Positions 49,655-60,934 of a DNA stretch of 64,000 nt are shown one piece after another. This stretch comes from Cryptomeria japonica (taxonomy: Eukaryota > Streptophyta > Pinopsida > Cupressales > Cupressaceae), in assembly GCF_030272615.1 (NCBI RefSeq), contig NC_081408.1:60968114-61032113 (forward strand), read 5' to 3'. A program made the position numbers and the translations under genes. The notes under the pieces were generated by a model that saw only the letters and a program-made list of their open reading frames with translations, was not told the origin of the DNA and searched no databases. The first letter of the stretch is position 1. Each line of letters starts with the position of its first letter.

Positions 49655-50138
49655 GACATAAATTAGAGACATCACATCAGACACTCCAGACATTGTTTGT
49701 TTGTATTGCATACTCTCTATCTATTTATCACCCTTAAACACTTTCCTCTGCTTTTTCTCCACATGCTCTCTTCTAGGCAACTGATGAGCTTGTTTCCATG
49801 CCATTCAAGATAATGGCTACTTGCTTTCTTTTAGGAAATTTGCTTGCACATGACTCTTTAGCTTGTATGTTCTGCTTTCGTATAGATATAAATTTTAATT
49901 CACGCTCAGATAATAATTAAATAAAATAAGCATTTGTAAAGAAAAGATTTAGTCATTCGATGTTACATATTATCTGACGGAAAGATCCTAGACAATTCTT
50001 GGAGAAAGAAAACATCATTGATAATCATTTTTTGCAAATAAAACTGAATCAAATAAATAATAAATGTTTGATGCAATTTTTAAAAATAGTACTCATTCAA
50101 TGCTTTCATTTACCAATGACAAAGCCATTTGACCCACA

Positions 50139-50470
50139 TCATCTCTTGTCGTCAGAATTTCAATGACAACTAATGAAACTGTCTGACAAGGATGTTGTAT
50201 ATTCGATGTCACTTCCATGTCGGATGGTTGTCAAGGAGCAATCATAACATTCATCTAAAATCTAACGGAAATCCACTGATATTTGTGGTGAGGGGTGCAA
50301 ATATAGCTGCTATCATATGAGTTTATTACATCATCAGGTGACCGACACAAATGGAATCATCGGGAAGCCCAACGATGAGTTTTCAATGGTAAAGTTTGTT
50401 GGAAATCCGACATTTGGTCATCGTAAATCCGATAATTAGTCATTAGAAATTAGGCCTGAATGTACTAGTG
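50139..50470 (-). repeat. CACTA right subterminal and terminal region
   Basis: TTTCAATGACAACTAATG, CATCGGGAAGCCCAACGATG, GGAAATCCGAC and TCATCGTAAATCCG recur within 330 bases of the right end, echoing the TCCGACGG and TTTCAATGACC motifs at the left end. The terminal repeat reads CACTAGTACATT on the minus strand. Confidence 0.7.
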
Positions 50471-50473
50471 AAA

Positions 50474-51361
50474 ATTCACAACACATAACACAGAGATTTG
50501 TACGTGGAAACCCTGGAAGGGGAAAAACCATAGTGGGAAACCTTACCCACAATCAAATGATACTACTGCAGATAGTATGTGTGTACAAATGGGGTTTTGC
50601 ACATGTAGAAAGGCCAACCACCTAGAGCTCACTGCTCAATCAAAAAATAGGAGGTACACTGACTACAATTGGGTGATTAAATCCAATGATAATGTAGTGC
50701 TCAAAGTAGCATCTCCAATGCTAGATTCAGTACCGATTAAGATCTGATAATCTCCCTCTCTATGATATGCTCATATGATCTTCAGTATTCACACATACCA
50801 TGTTACAATACCATAACCATATAACTTCTACCTTATTACCTCACTTACTTTATTACATCTCACAAATAAGATCTTACATATATACCAAAACCTAAGACCA
50901 AATGTGTAGGTCAGCTCACAAAGAATATTACAATTAAATCATTTACAAATAAGTCAATATGTGATGCATTATGTTGGCTCAATGTAATTACAACAATACC
51001 AATTGATTAAATCATGTCCATAATGTTTCGTGCTAATCTAGAATAGATAATGCATGTCAGTCCATAACCTAGGCCAATTTGCCGGTAACAACAAATATGT
51101 CAACCTAATTAGACCAATCACCAGAATTCCAAAACCAAGTGTCCAAACCATGTCTTTGACATAACCAAGTGATCTCTAGATGATAACAAGTCATCCTTAG
51201 TGTCAGTGAACAATATAACCTACCAGTGAACCAAATACCGGTGACTATGCATAAGTCACTGAACTTGCTGGTGAACATAACCAAAGATCTCTAGAAGGAT
51301 AAGTGTTGATAAGTGTTGACATCAATGACAAAACCAATGCAACACATTCATAATACCAACA
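50474..51361 (-). repeat. C1 5' LTR, outer piece
   Basis: It resumes with ATTCACAACACATAACAC exactly where the inner piece broke and ends ACCAACA. Joined to 28201-28382 the LTR is about 1,070 bp. The shared Copia LTR block is at 50473-50555. Confidence 0.85.
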
Positions 51362-51366
51362 CATAT

Positions 51367-51949
51367 GGTGTCATTAGGGATCATATGGTGTCCTAAGGGG
51401 TCATATGGTATTCTATGACCCATTAGGGCACTATATGATGCCTTAGGACACCATATGACCCCTAACGACACCATATGACCCCTAACGAGGACACCATATG
51501 ACCCCTAATAACACCATATGGTGTCTCTAGGAGTTATATGGTGTCGTAAGGGGTCATAAGGGGTCATATGGTGTCATAAGGGGTCATAGAACACCATATG
51601 ACCCCCTAGGACTCTATATGGTATTGTTAGGGGTCATATGGTGTCATTAGGGGTCATATGGTGTCCTAAGGGGTCTTATGATATCCTTAGGGGTCATAAA
51701 ATACCAAATTACCCCCTAGAACACCATATGACCTTTGAGAACACCATATGGTATTCTAAGAGATCATATGGTATCCTAAGGGATCATAAAACACCATATG
51801 ACCCCTTAGGACATTGTATGGCCCGTAATGACACCATATGACCCCTTAGGACACCATATGACTTGTAACAACACCATATGCTGTCCTAAGAGGTCATATG
51901 GTGTCGTAAGATAGATAGTAATAGTTTCCTAAGGGGTGATATGGCCCAC
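51367..51949. repeat. 20-bp satellite in mixed orientation, right block
   Basis: This continues the array at 22791-23978 after the C1 insertion, with the same CACCATATGACCCCTTAGGA unit in both orientations, about 28 units. Confidence 0.85.
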
Positions 51950-53333
51950 CATGCTCCTACACATACCCAGATGGGTTATATAGAGATATAAGATACCTAG
52001 GCATGAGAGACCTAGATAGGGTGAGAGAGAGATAGGATTGAGATAGATGGAGGGGGATAGAGAGAGGTTGGTAATGAGATATGGATGGAGATGTAGAGAG
52101 GTGGAGAGCAAATAAGGGAGAAACCTAGAGAGGGGTAGAGAGGGTGTGATGGAAAGCTGATGATGTAGACGGTAAAGAGAGAATAAGAATTAGTAGGTAA
52201 GGGAGACAAAGATGGGGATAAGGAGGGAGAGGGAGATAGAGAGGGAGAGGGGAAGAAAATAATGGAGATGCCTATAAATGGGACGACGGGATAAGAGGAG
52301 AGATGAAAGAATAAAGAGAGAGAATAGTATGAGGGGATTGAGGGAGAGGTAGACATGGAGGGAATACAAGACCTAGGGAAGGAGAAGATAGAGAGGTGGG
52401 GGGAAAGAGAGAAGAGGAGGAGAGAGTTCAAAAATAAATAGGGGTAAAGGGGGAGGAAGATAGAGGGGAAGAGAGAGGGAGAGAACTAGAGAGGGGAAAA
52501 ATAGATAGGTGAGAGAACTATATTGGGAAAGAGAGATGAGAGACCTAGATGACAAGAGAGAGGAATGAGATAGATAGAGGGGGGGAGAGAGGTGAGTAAT
52601 GAGACATGATGCAGAGGTAGATAGGTGGAGAAGAAGGAAGTGATAAACCTAGAGAGGTGAGAGAGAGTTGATGACCTAGAATGTAGAGAGAGGGAGAATA
52701 AAAGAGGAAGAGAGAATAAAAAATTTGGGGAGTGAGATATTTATGGGGGTATGTATGGATGGGGAGGTAGAGAGGGAGAGGGGAAGAAATGAAGGGAGAG
52801 ACCTAGAGATGGGAGGGAGGGAGAAGTGAAGAGATAGAAGAACAAAGAGAGGAGTAAGAGGGGATGGATGGAGAGGTAGACATGGAGGGAGTGAGAGACC
52901 TATGGAAGGAGGAGATAAAGAGGTTAGGGGAGGAAGAGAAAAGGAGGGAGTTCATAAAGGGATAGGGTTAAGGAGGAGGGAGAGAGAGGAAGAGAGGGAC
53001 ATGGAGAACTTTAGAGGGGGGATATAGATAGGTGAGAGACCTAGATGGCCAGAGAGGAGTGAGATAGATAGAGGGGGATAAAGGGAGGTGGGTAATGAGA
53101 CCTATATGCAGAGGTAGATAGGTGGAGAGGAAGGGAGGGAGAAACCTAGAGAGGGGAGAGAGGGTGGGATGGAGGGGTAATGACCTAGATAATGAAGATA
53201 GAGAATAAGAAAGGAAGAGAGAAGATGAGAGAGTGGATGAGGGATATAGAGAGGGAGAGAGGAAGAAAGGAAGTTAAAGATCTGGAGAGGGGAGGGAGGG
53301 AGAGACCTAGAGAATGAGGAGATAGATAGGTTT

Positions 53334-53367
<34 letters not shown>

Positions 53368-54288
53368 GAGAGGGAGAGAGTTCTAAATAGATAGAGGTAA
53401 GGAGAAGGGAGAGAAAGGTGGAGAGAGGGAGGGAGAGAACTAGAGGGTGGAAAATTAGATAAGTGAGAAACCTAGAGGGGGATAAAAAGGTGGGTAATAA
53501 TATAGGGAGGGAGAGATAGTGAGGTGAATAGTGAGGGAGGGACAACCCTAGATATGGGGAGAGAGAGGATAAAAAGGATAGGTACTGACCAAGAGAAAGG
53601 AGTTGGAGGGGAGAGAAAAAATAAGAGAGTGAGAGAAAAGAGAGAGGGAGAGAGTCAAGGATAGAGAATTGAGAGAGACAAGAGAGGGAGAGAGATAGGT
53701 CTAGAGTTTGGGGAAGATAAAGAGAGTGAGATACATAGCTAAAGAATGCTAATAGGAGCATGCTGATTACTGAAATTTGACATGCTGATTACTGAAATTT
53801 GACTATGTCTGAAATTTTATATGATCCTCTAAAAAATAGAATCTACATTATAAGTCCTGTAGAGCTATACTTAAATGTTATATTTCATGTATATATTCTC
53901 CTTTAGGGTTAGATATAACTTGTGCCTAGATTGGAAAATCTACACACTCACAAAATCTTCACATTGGACAATGTAAAACATCTGGTGCACGCCAAATTTG
54001 GCACTTGCCAAATGCAAAAAATTGACTTTTCACATTTGGCGAGCGCTAAATTTGATGCGCACCAAATGTGAAAATTTAAAATTTTGCATTTGGCAAGTGC
54101 CAAATAGGGTGAGGGCCATACTTGGTTCTTGCCAAATGGTTTGCTTAGGAGAATACCAACCCTTTGGGTTGGATTTGCCTTGGGCATCCAACCCATAGGT
54201 TTGGATGACCTTTTCATGCCAATGATGCATTTTTATGGAAAGGTAAAAAGTGGCACCTTTTTGGTACCACAACTTGGTGCACTTACCC
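51950..54288 (-). repeat. FB right arm: AG-rich tract and terminal inverted sequence
   Basis: From 51950 to 53740 the plus strand is AG-rich (GAGAGGGAGA-type), the complement of the CT tract in the left arm. From 53741 to 54288 the unique modules of the left arm appear in mirror order, ending at GTGCACTTACCC. A TA dinucleotide run lies at about 53338-53362. Long Ser/Leu-rich minus frames here are artefacts. Confidence 0.8.
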
Positions 54289-54648
54289 ATGTCAACTTTT
54301 CTCTTTTATGTGATTGCTCATGTTTGTGTGATGGCATTGGTCTTTGTGCCCTGATTAGTTGTTGAGATATCTGAGCTCAAGATCTCTTCATCTAGTTAGT
54401 TTTTTCATCTTGTGTCTTATTCTTGTCGTGTGTCTTTTTGTGCTTTGTCTTTGTTTTGTGTGTCTTGTGCCTTTTTTTGTGTGCTCTTACATACGTTGGC
54501 ATGAGTTAAGACCTTAAGATTGGTGGCTTTTTTTTCCTCAAAATTAGTGGTGTCTTATACTCCTTGTGGTTTTTCTTTGCATCTCTCATCTTCATCTTTC
54601 TTTTTCTTCTAATTTACCAACAGTAGTGGCATAAGCTATACTCTTGCT

Positions 54649-54663
54649 AAAGTGGGGTCTAAA
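54649..54663 (+). other. G1 polypurine tract
   Basis: AAAGTGGGGTCTAAA precedes the 3' LTR start TGTAGTG. The L1b element has AAAGTGGGGGCTAAA at the same place, one base different. Confidence 0.75.
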
Positions 54664-55871
54664 TGTAGTGTCATAAAATTGTGACCCCTGCAATTTAACC
54701 ACATTTGGGGTCCCCACCTTGGTGACGACATCTCCTTCCTTAACCATAACCTATTTTTGCATTCTCACCCCTTCTCCCTTTCTCCTCATGTCTTGTTGCT
54801 ACTCTATATCTTGTATGGGGCCCAAAATAGGGTAGGACAAGGGCATGGCACTCTTGTCCCCCCTAGGACAACGGCGTGGCACCCCTATCCCCCTAGGACA
54901 GTGGCATGGTGCCCCTGTCTCCACATCATAGGGTGGTCCTATTTGTGGGTTGCCTGATCTCCTATGCACTTCTTATCTTTGAGGTTTGTTATTCCACTTT
55001 GTCGGCCTTCGGTGGTTGAAAGTTAATCCTTGAGGCATGTATAAAAGGAAATTTAGTACCCTAATTCATGGACATATAGAGAGCATAAGGAGAAGATACA
55101 AGACTTCAAGGTCATTATCAAGCATTCAAGCATTCAAGTCTTCTTCATTCATCCATTGGAGGAACATTACAATATTCATTTGCAAGCATGTGTGTGTTAG
55201 GGTTTTGTCATGTTACATGCCATTTCATATAACATTTATGATTACATTCAAGAAGCAAATAAATCATCATCAACAAGTTGTAGATCTACAAGGTATACAT
55301 CTCCATTGTCTATATTCAAGCATTTGCAATTACTTTCTTTATAGGTTCATTCCTCAACTAGGATTTGACTAAGGAAAACCTCTATCCACAACCCCCCCTT
55401 TCTTCTCTTTTTTGTGTATTCTGTAGGTGCACAAATGTTATTGCAGGTTTGGGCTTCATTTGTAGAGACAGAAGAACCATTTTCATTTCACAAATTTTGT
55501 GGTGGACCATGTACATTCCCACCACGGTCCTGACGAATTTTCTCCAAATTTACAAGGCAGATCCACATCAGTTTAATTAGCTCAGATCAAAAGTTAGAAC
55601 ACGATCCCAAACTAGTAGCACTTCATTTCACTCATTTCCTCTCTCTTTTCCACATAATCAACAAGTCAACTTTATCATTTACAAAAGAGGGTAAATCATT
55701 CAATCACTTGTAATCCACTTAGTATTCAGATCCTTGTATATCTTGGATTTGGATCTAGTGGATTCAACCCCTCTTTTGAATGTTAAGTTCCTCCCAAGTG
55801 AAAATAATCCTAGTGGCTTTCTTTCTCTCTCCTAGGTGGGGAGTCACTAGGATCCAATTTTCCACTTTACA
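54664..55871 (+). repeat. G1 3' LTR
   Basis: 1,208 bp from TGTAGTGTC to CACTTTACA, a copy of 14919-16140. TATAAAAG is at 55040-55047 and the minisatellite at about 54834-54928. Confidence 0.8.
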
Positions 55872-55990
55872 GATGGATGTCAAATGAGAGGAGAAACCCT
55901 CTTTTTATAATTGCTGTTGGATAAATTACTAATTTCCTGATATGAGTCGACATAGAGAGAGGAATCCTGCCCAAATTTGAAATAGGGAAA
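55872..55990 (-). repeat. L1a LTR, right piece
   Basis: The L1-family LTR resumes after G1 with a GAGAGGAGAAACC...TTTATAATTGC segment comparable to L1b near 62405-62450, and is cut at 55990 by the C2 LTR. Confidence 0.45.
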
Positions 55991-56893
55991 TGTTGGAATA
56001 CAAGGAATCCAAGAACACTAAGAGGGGGGCTAAATCAATGTTCTACCAGTATAACAAGATTTTAACTTATTATAACATATAGATATAAACTGGTTAATGA
56101 AGAAAGATATAACATGATGTAAATAAGCCAGCCACATGAATGAACACCATAACACATTGAATTTAATATGTGGAAAACCTCAAAGAGGAAAAAACACAGT
56201 GGGATTTGTGACCCACAATATCAATTCACTAGCCATATGAAAGATATTATAGAATATGGGGACCTACACATGTAGAAAGGAACACTGCCTAGAGCATACT
56301 ACTCAACACAAAAGAGTCTCACTGACTACAAGCTTTTGCTAAGATAAAACAATAAAGATGAACTCACAAAATGCATCTGCAGTGCCAAAAAGAGTTCCGG
56401 TTATAGCTCTATTTTGTACCTATTCATAAACCCTAAACCCTTTTACCAGTATCTCCTTTCCTCCAAGAATGATTTACAAAACATCTACTGATCATTGCAT
56501 GATATAAATTTTGCATGGAAATTATCTACATACATATCCTTCTCATTATTTATTTCTCCATATTATTCTGCTCACTATCCTATGTGCTATATCAAAATGA
56601 CCTAATAGATTGACTTATATACCCTTTACAAGCAATATGACTTATGTCGGCTTACAATACATTACAAAAAGATATTCAATGTCATCCTTATACAATAATT
56701 ATAAAATGATTTTACAAATAAAACCCTTCGGATCCCAGACTGATGTTGGCTTCACTAAATTGCTGGATGTCGGTGCCGATGCCAGTTGTAAATCTGATTA
56801 CTCCAATGCCAGTATCTACCAGTATAGGCCTTCAAAAAAATCTTGTTTCCATCAATGATAACATATGAATCCAAGGAGTGTCAATTGCCAACA
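55991..56893 (-). repeat. C2 3' LTR
   Basis: TGTTGGAATAC to GCCAACA, 903 bp. It carries the block shared with other Copia LTRs (56150-56222: GTGGAAAACC, CACAGTGGGA, GACCCACAAT) and a minus-strand TATA (GGTATATAAG) at 56614-56623. Confidence 0.8.
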
Positions 56894-56910
56894 ATCTCCC
56901 CCTTCGGCAT
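56894..56910 (-). other. C2 polypurine tract
   Basis: On the minus strand GCCGAAGGGGGAGAT runs into TGTTGGC, fixing the start of the 3' LTR and the element's strand. Confidence 0.8.
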
Positions 56911-57235
56911 TGATGGCAACACTCATGTGAAAAATGGATTCCCTATCGGTTCAACTAAAATTTAAACATGAATTGAAGTATGCTCCCCTTGAGCTGATTG
57001 ACTATGATTTCATTTATACTCTTTGTATGATATCCTCCCCTTAGGATTATATACATACTTTATTTTCACATACATATCCCCCCCCTTTGGCATCAATGCC
57101 AAAGACCGGCGAAAGAATTGAAAGAATTGTCATAAATCTGTGCAAAAGAATGAATAATTATAGATTCCTTTACTAGAGCTTGACCAATTTCAAAATTTAT
57201 GGATAAGCTTTCTCAAGTAACTCTATGTAGGCATC

Positions 57236-60200
57236 CTAGCTAGTTTTGAATGTTTTAGATATGGATACAAGTCCACTCAGTAAATGTGCAAGTGTTTCTT
57301 TTTCAGTAACATCTGCTGGTGTGGGCTTTGCAAGCATATCCATGCATTCCCTCCTATGTACACCAAGTGAATCCAATCTTGGACTCACCAAACCTCTGAG
57401 ACTCCTTTCTCTCTGAATAATCTTGTCTCTTTCCTTTTCATAAGAAAAAAATTGGTTCTCCAAGATCAAAATTTATCCATCAATGGACGTTGTAAGTGAA
57501 GTTAGCCCATCAAAAGGATTAGCAATATTAGCAATCTTTTCTTGTAACTCCTTTATTTTATTATCTATATTTGTTGCAAGAATCTCTATATTACAACAAA
57601 CCCTGTAGATGTTAGTGCATTGTTTTAAAGGATTTTCAATAAGTATAAGTTTCTCTCCAATCTTCCTCTTTTCTGTCTCAATGATTTGGTCAAAAGAGAC
57701 TCTCTTAGACATAGTAAATCTTTCAAGTTCTTTTCGGTCAGAAATCTGCTATGTTGATTGAAAGTTTTTAGAAATGTTCTTTGTCAGTACCTTAAGCTTG
57801 CTGGAAGGGCTTGCTTCATTTTCAATCATACACTCAGGAATCAGTCTGTGCAAAACTATTATTGACTGATCTATTATTCCTTTGTTTGCAGATCCCTCCT
57901 TCATTAACTTTTGAGCATCCATCATCATTAGTTTTGTGGGACTCATCTCTATGATGGACTTCTTCTCAACTTGAGAAGTGTCAATTGCCAAAAGATTTGC
58001 TGATGAATCACTTGCCATTTCAGTCTCCTTTTCCAGTGAATCCCTTATCTCATCCTCTTTTGCACTGGTGGCTTCACCACTTGGTACAATATTTTTCATT
58101 GCCGATGGATCATTATCCACAATATTGTCTGTATCCTATACATTATCTACATTAGCTTGCTCAGACTGTACAAATGTTGTCGTTGCCGGTTTAGCCTGTA
58201 CACTCTCATCAATTTTATGTTTATCTGCTGGTGGAGTCTACACACTCTTACTATTTACTGGTTCATTCAAAATTTGTTTTGAACTTCCCAAAATTCCTTT
58301 CCCTTTAGATCTATACAAAATGGTGGGAGTTGTTGCCCTAGCAAATTCTTCTGGAGAAGTAAGAAAATTAGGATTCTTTTGGAAGAATTTTGCCCAACCA
58401 TCTCTGGTCTCATTTATTATTTCATTGACTATATCCATCATTAAACTTATTTGTCAGGGTTTTCTGCTAAAAATTATTCTATTGGCAACATCTATACATC
58501 TTTTCATTTCCTCATTGTTTATAGAACCACACATACTCAAAAGTTCAACTTCTTTAATCTCCTTGTCTCTCTTAACTGCATCTAATCTTCTTGCATCCAA
58601 TTTATTATATAGAGATAAAGGAATTTCCTTCAAAATTTCTACCAAATCCTTCTTATATATCTAAATATAACAAAATTGCTTCTTCCATTTCATTTTGCTC
58701 ATTATCATCTAAATGCTCATAGAAGTTTGACACATTTTTCAAAATACCATCTTTGGTTACCTCATCAATCAATTATGCAAAGTCATTGGGGGGATGATGG
58801 TAACATTACCAAATTCACTTGCTTCATCGCTCTTTTTCTTCTTCTTGGTGGGGGTTGTAGGAGCGAATGGCACATGCTTCCTCTTCTAAGTAGGTTTCCT
58901 TGTCAGAGGTGTGGGTTCTGTTGTTACTTTTCTTACTAGCTTCCTCCTTGGCTCCACCTTTTTCTCCTCTACTAGAGGCTTGTCAGATTTCTTCCTCTGT
59001 ACCCTTCTGAATGCAAGAGGTTGATTATCCTCTATATTAGAATCAGAAGTGATAAGAGAAATGAAAGTTGCTGGCCTCTTTACCTCAGGAGAACTTTTCA
59101 CTACATTTGCTACAACTGCCTTTGCTGGTTGATCTACCAGTTTAGATCCAGAACCTAGTTCTATATCTATCTTGTGAATCACATTTTGAATGAAGGCAAA
59201 AAAAATTTCTATTTTATTTTCTCTTTTTTTCTTATTGAAGCCAATTTTGACTTCAAGAGCCTTCTCCTCCGCAGTGCCAAAATATTCAATCTTGTCATCC
59301 AAAGGAACATCAAGAAGCATTTTAGCATAAAGTTCTAAGATGCTATCATCAAATTCATAGCCTAGTTCGGTGACCCAAATTGTCATTGGTTCCACTGCTT
59401 CCATGAGGGTCTCATCAGTTTTTACCATGAAGCATATTTCAGTGGAGTATTTCTCAACAATGTGTTTGGAGATCCTCTCCCTTATTATCATGTTCTTTTA
59501 AAAAGTTTTGAAGAAGCCCCATAGCTTCTCATCCCTATTGCTGCCAAGACTGATGATTGCATCTCTAATTTGTATGCTTACCGGTATGTCATGAGCCCAA
59601 CGTTTCTTTCCCAAACCCAGTAGCTAATTCATGAAGTATAACATTACGCAGACAATAAGATTGCCAAACTGAAATATCCCTTTCTTCACTCCTTTGATTT
59701 TGCCAAGATTTATCATCAATTCATTTCTTATCCATTCACATAAATAATTTTTACCATCATTCTTTATCATCTAATATGCAACATGGATGCAGGAATTGGA
59801 AACAGAGTGCAATCAACTTGATTGTGTTACCTTGTAGTCAATGATCATGTTGGCAAATTTTACATTTGTATCTTGGATGGTGCTGATCCTCATCGATGTT
59901 CCATCATGGGTTGCATTGGTGAGCTTTTCAACCTCAATGTTGGAGATCTTCTTCCCTAGATACTGCCCAAATTTAGGTAAGTTGATGACCATCTAAATTG
60001 CTTCTTTTATGATCAAGTGAGGCCGGTCCAGCCAGATGAATTCATTGTGGACTCTGCTCAGAACATATTTGATCATTTCCTCCTCGAATTATGATATATA
60101 CAAGATTCTAGTTAACCCTAAGTTTTCAATGATTTGATATTCCAGCTTGATTGTTCCAGAGCTACCTAGTATCATAGATTAATAAATACCCTTGATTTCC

Positions 60201-60460
60201 TCAGTGCCTAAATCCTCCAAGGTGTAGTGAATATATGTCTTGACACCTTCCACATACATGACGCCATCGGGAACCCTAAAAAATGTGCTAGAAGAGTCTT
60301 CCTTCCTTGCTATTTGAGGAACCTCCTTAAAATAGGTCTAAGCCTATCCTTAACCTCAACAACAATGGAAATCACAATGAAAGTAGGAGTAGATGATGAT
60401 CCAGATACCATTTCAAAGGAATACCTGGATAACGATAGTCGGTTTGAAAGTTTTTGAACA
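57236..60460 (-). pseudogene. C2 accessory ORF, decayed, unknown function
   Basis: Minus frames at about 60460-59500, 59491-58886, 58645-58454, 58441-58238, 58120-57749, 57712-57473 and 57469-57236 read as one long protein of roughly 1,000 residues. The first part holds VKTYIHYTLEDLGTEEIKG, IIENLGLTRILYI, FIWLDRPHLIIKEAI and FGNLIVC-like blocks, then ERISKHIVEKYSTEICFMVK, MTIWVTELGYEFDD. The middle is Lys/Glu-rich, with KKRENKIE and RRKLVRKV patches, and the end is predicted coiled coil. I know no enzyme domain in it. Similar ORFs recur in plant LTR elements that lack pol. It shares the layout, not obvious sequence, of the E2 ORF. Confidence 0.5.
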
Positions 60461-60934
60461 CTACTTAGATGACTGCTCAAAATCTCTTAGAATACCTTTG
60501 CTCACTCTTGATCGCCTAAGATTCGCCTTTGCTTCACTCTAGTTTTCTTGAGTGCTGGGTGAGTGAAAATGAATCAATTTTCCCTTTTTATTAGTGAGTA
60601 AACCCTAATCCTTGATTGTCATAAATGCTAAGTAGTGTGCCCTATCAGATGCCAGTTTCACAGTTTTATTCCAGATGAAACTCCATCAATGATCAATGCA
60701 ACTCTCCAGATTTCTTTCTAGATCTCTTCCAGGGAATATGCAATATTTGCAATGAATTTGCTAACCCCTAAGGTGTATGCCTTAGTTACTGGTTGAAATT
60801 CCTATCGTTGTAGGAATTCTCTATTCTACCGATGGAGTTACTGGTGCAATTACCAATGTAGTTGCATCTCCACTTGGTTATTTAGACTTTCTAACCCATC
60901 TCTTGTTGTCATCTTGTTGTATTTCATCCACCTT

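Larger units (their letters stand above)
47921..50138. repeat. 2.2-kb near-perfect palindrome carrying DRM sequence
   Basis: The left arm (47921-49008) and right arm (49048-50138) are reverse complements over about 1.09 kb with roughly nine in ten bases matching by eye; the loop is 39 bases. The innermost stem is GGGTAATGCATTCCAAATA against TATTTGGAATGCATTACCC. The half of each arm nearest the loop is DRM coding homology; the outer half is non-coding and may be DRM flank or intron. The palindrome ends about 330 bases before the right end of the CACTA element. Transcription from either side would give a long fold-back RNA. Confidence 0.9.
28383..50470. mobile_element. CACTA (En/Spm, CMC) DNA transposon, 22 kb, with captured DRM sequence
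   Basis: The left end reads CACTAATACATT and the right end, reverse-complemented, CACTAGTACATT, each followed by a GGCCTAA motif. This is a terminal inverted repeat of about 20 bases with the diagnostic CACTA start. The element splits a C1 LTR at a site readable from the other LTR, leaving AAC on the left and AAA on the right (3-bp duplication with one change). Subterminal regions on both sides hold repeated CGACG/CCGACG and TTTCAATGAC motifs, typical of CACTA elements. No TnpA/TnpD-like transposase frame is visible, so it is non-autonomous. Cargo: a 12.6-kb chromovirus-like insertion, a decayed gag, and DRM-derived inverted repeats near the right end. Confidence 0.85.
23979..51361 (-). mobile_element. 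C1: Ty1/Copia element, minus strand, interrupted and partly deleted
   Basis: Both outer ends are exact. TGTTAGGA starts at 23979 and ACCAACA ends at 51361, with CATAT at 23974-23978 and 51362-51366. In sense order (right to left): 5' LTR split by the CACTA element, tRNA-iMet-type primer site, gag with zinc knuckle, protease, integrase, reverse transcriptase, then a deletion that removed RNase H, the polypurine tract and about 280 bases of the 3' LTR start. The order PR-IN-RT is diagnostic of Copia. All genes are broken. Confidence 0.85.
20203..54288. mobile_element. FB: foldback element with long inverted arms
   Basis: Left and right ends are inverted copies: GGGTATGTGCACCAAGTTG at 20203 against the reverse complement ending TACCC at 54288. 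Going inwards the same modules appear in mirror order: a CCAACCCTTTGGGTTGG block with several GCCAAATTTGG-like motifs (about 21030-21250 and 53980-54180), an ATATACATGAAATATAACATTTAAG block (about 21290 and 53880), a long CT/AG-rich tract, and a 20-bp satellite. Without C1 the element would be about 6.7 kb with almost no unique centre. ATGT on both sides (20199-20202, 54289-54292) may be the target duplication. No transposase is seen. The left arm carries about 0.7 kb (20265-20990) absent from the right. Confidence 0.65.
14919..55871 (+). mobile_element. G1: non-autonomous Gypsy-type LTR element, split by nested insertions
   Basis: Two LTRs of the same family lie 40 kb apart in the same orientation (14919-16140 and 54664-55871). 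A primer-site-like motif follows the first and a polypurine tract precedes the second. The remaining interior is 16141-20202 plus 54289-54663: a decayed gag-like ORF and a T/C-rich tail with no protease, reverse transcriptase or integrase, so the element needed helper proteins. The flanking 5-mers are GATAA and GATGG, matching if two G-to-A changes occurred. FB interrupts the interior. Assignment to Gypsy rests on LTR style and gag, not on a reverse transcriptase, and is therefore tentative. Confidence 0.65.

Noticed and set aside
28383-50470. Treating the CACTA element as autonomous
   Set aside because: No TnpA/TnpD-like frame was found in about 9.4 kb of its own sequence once the chromovirus-like insertion is set aside.
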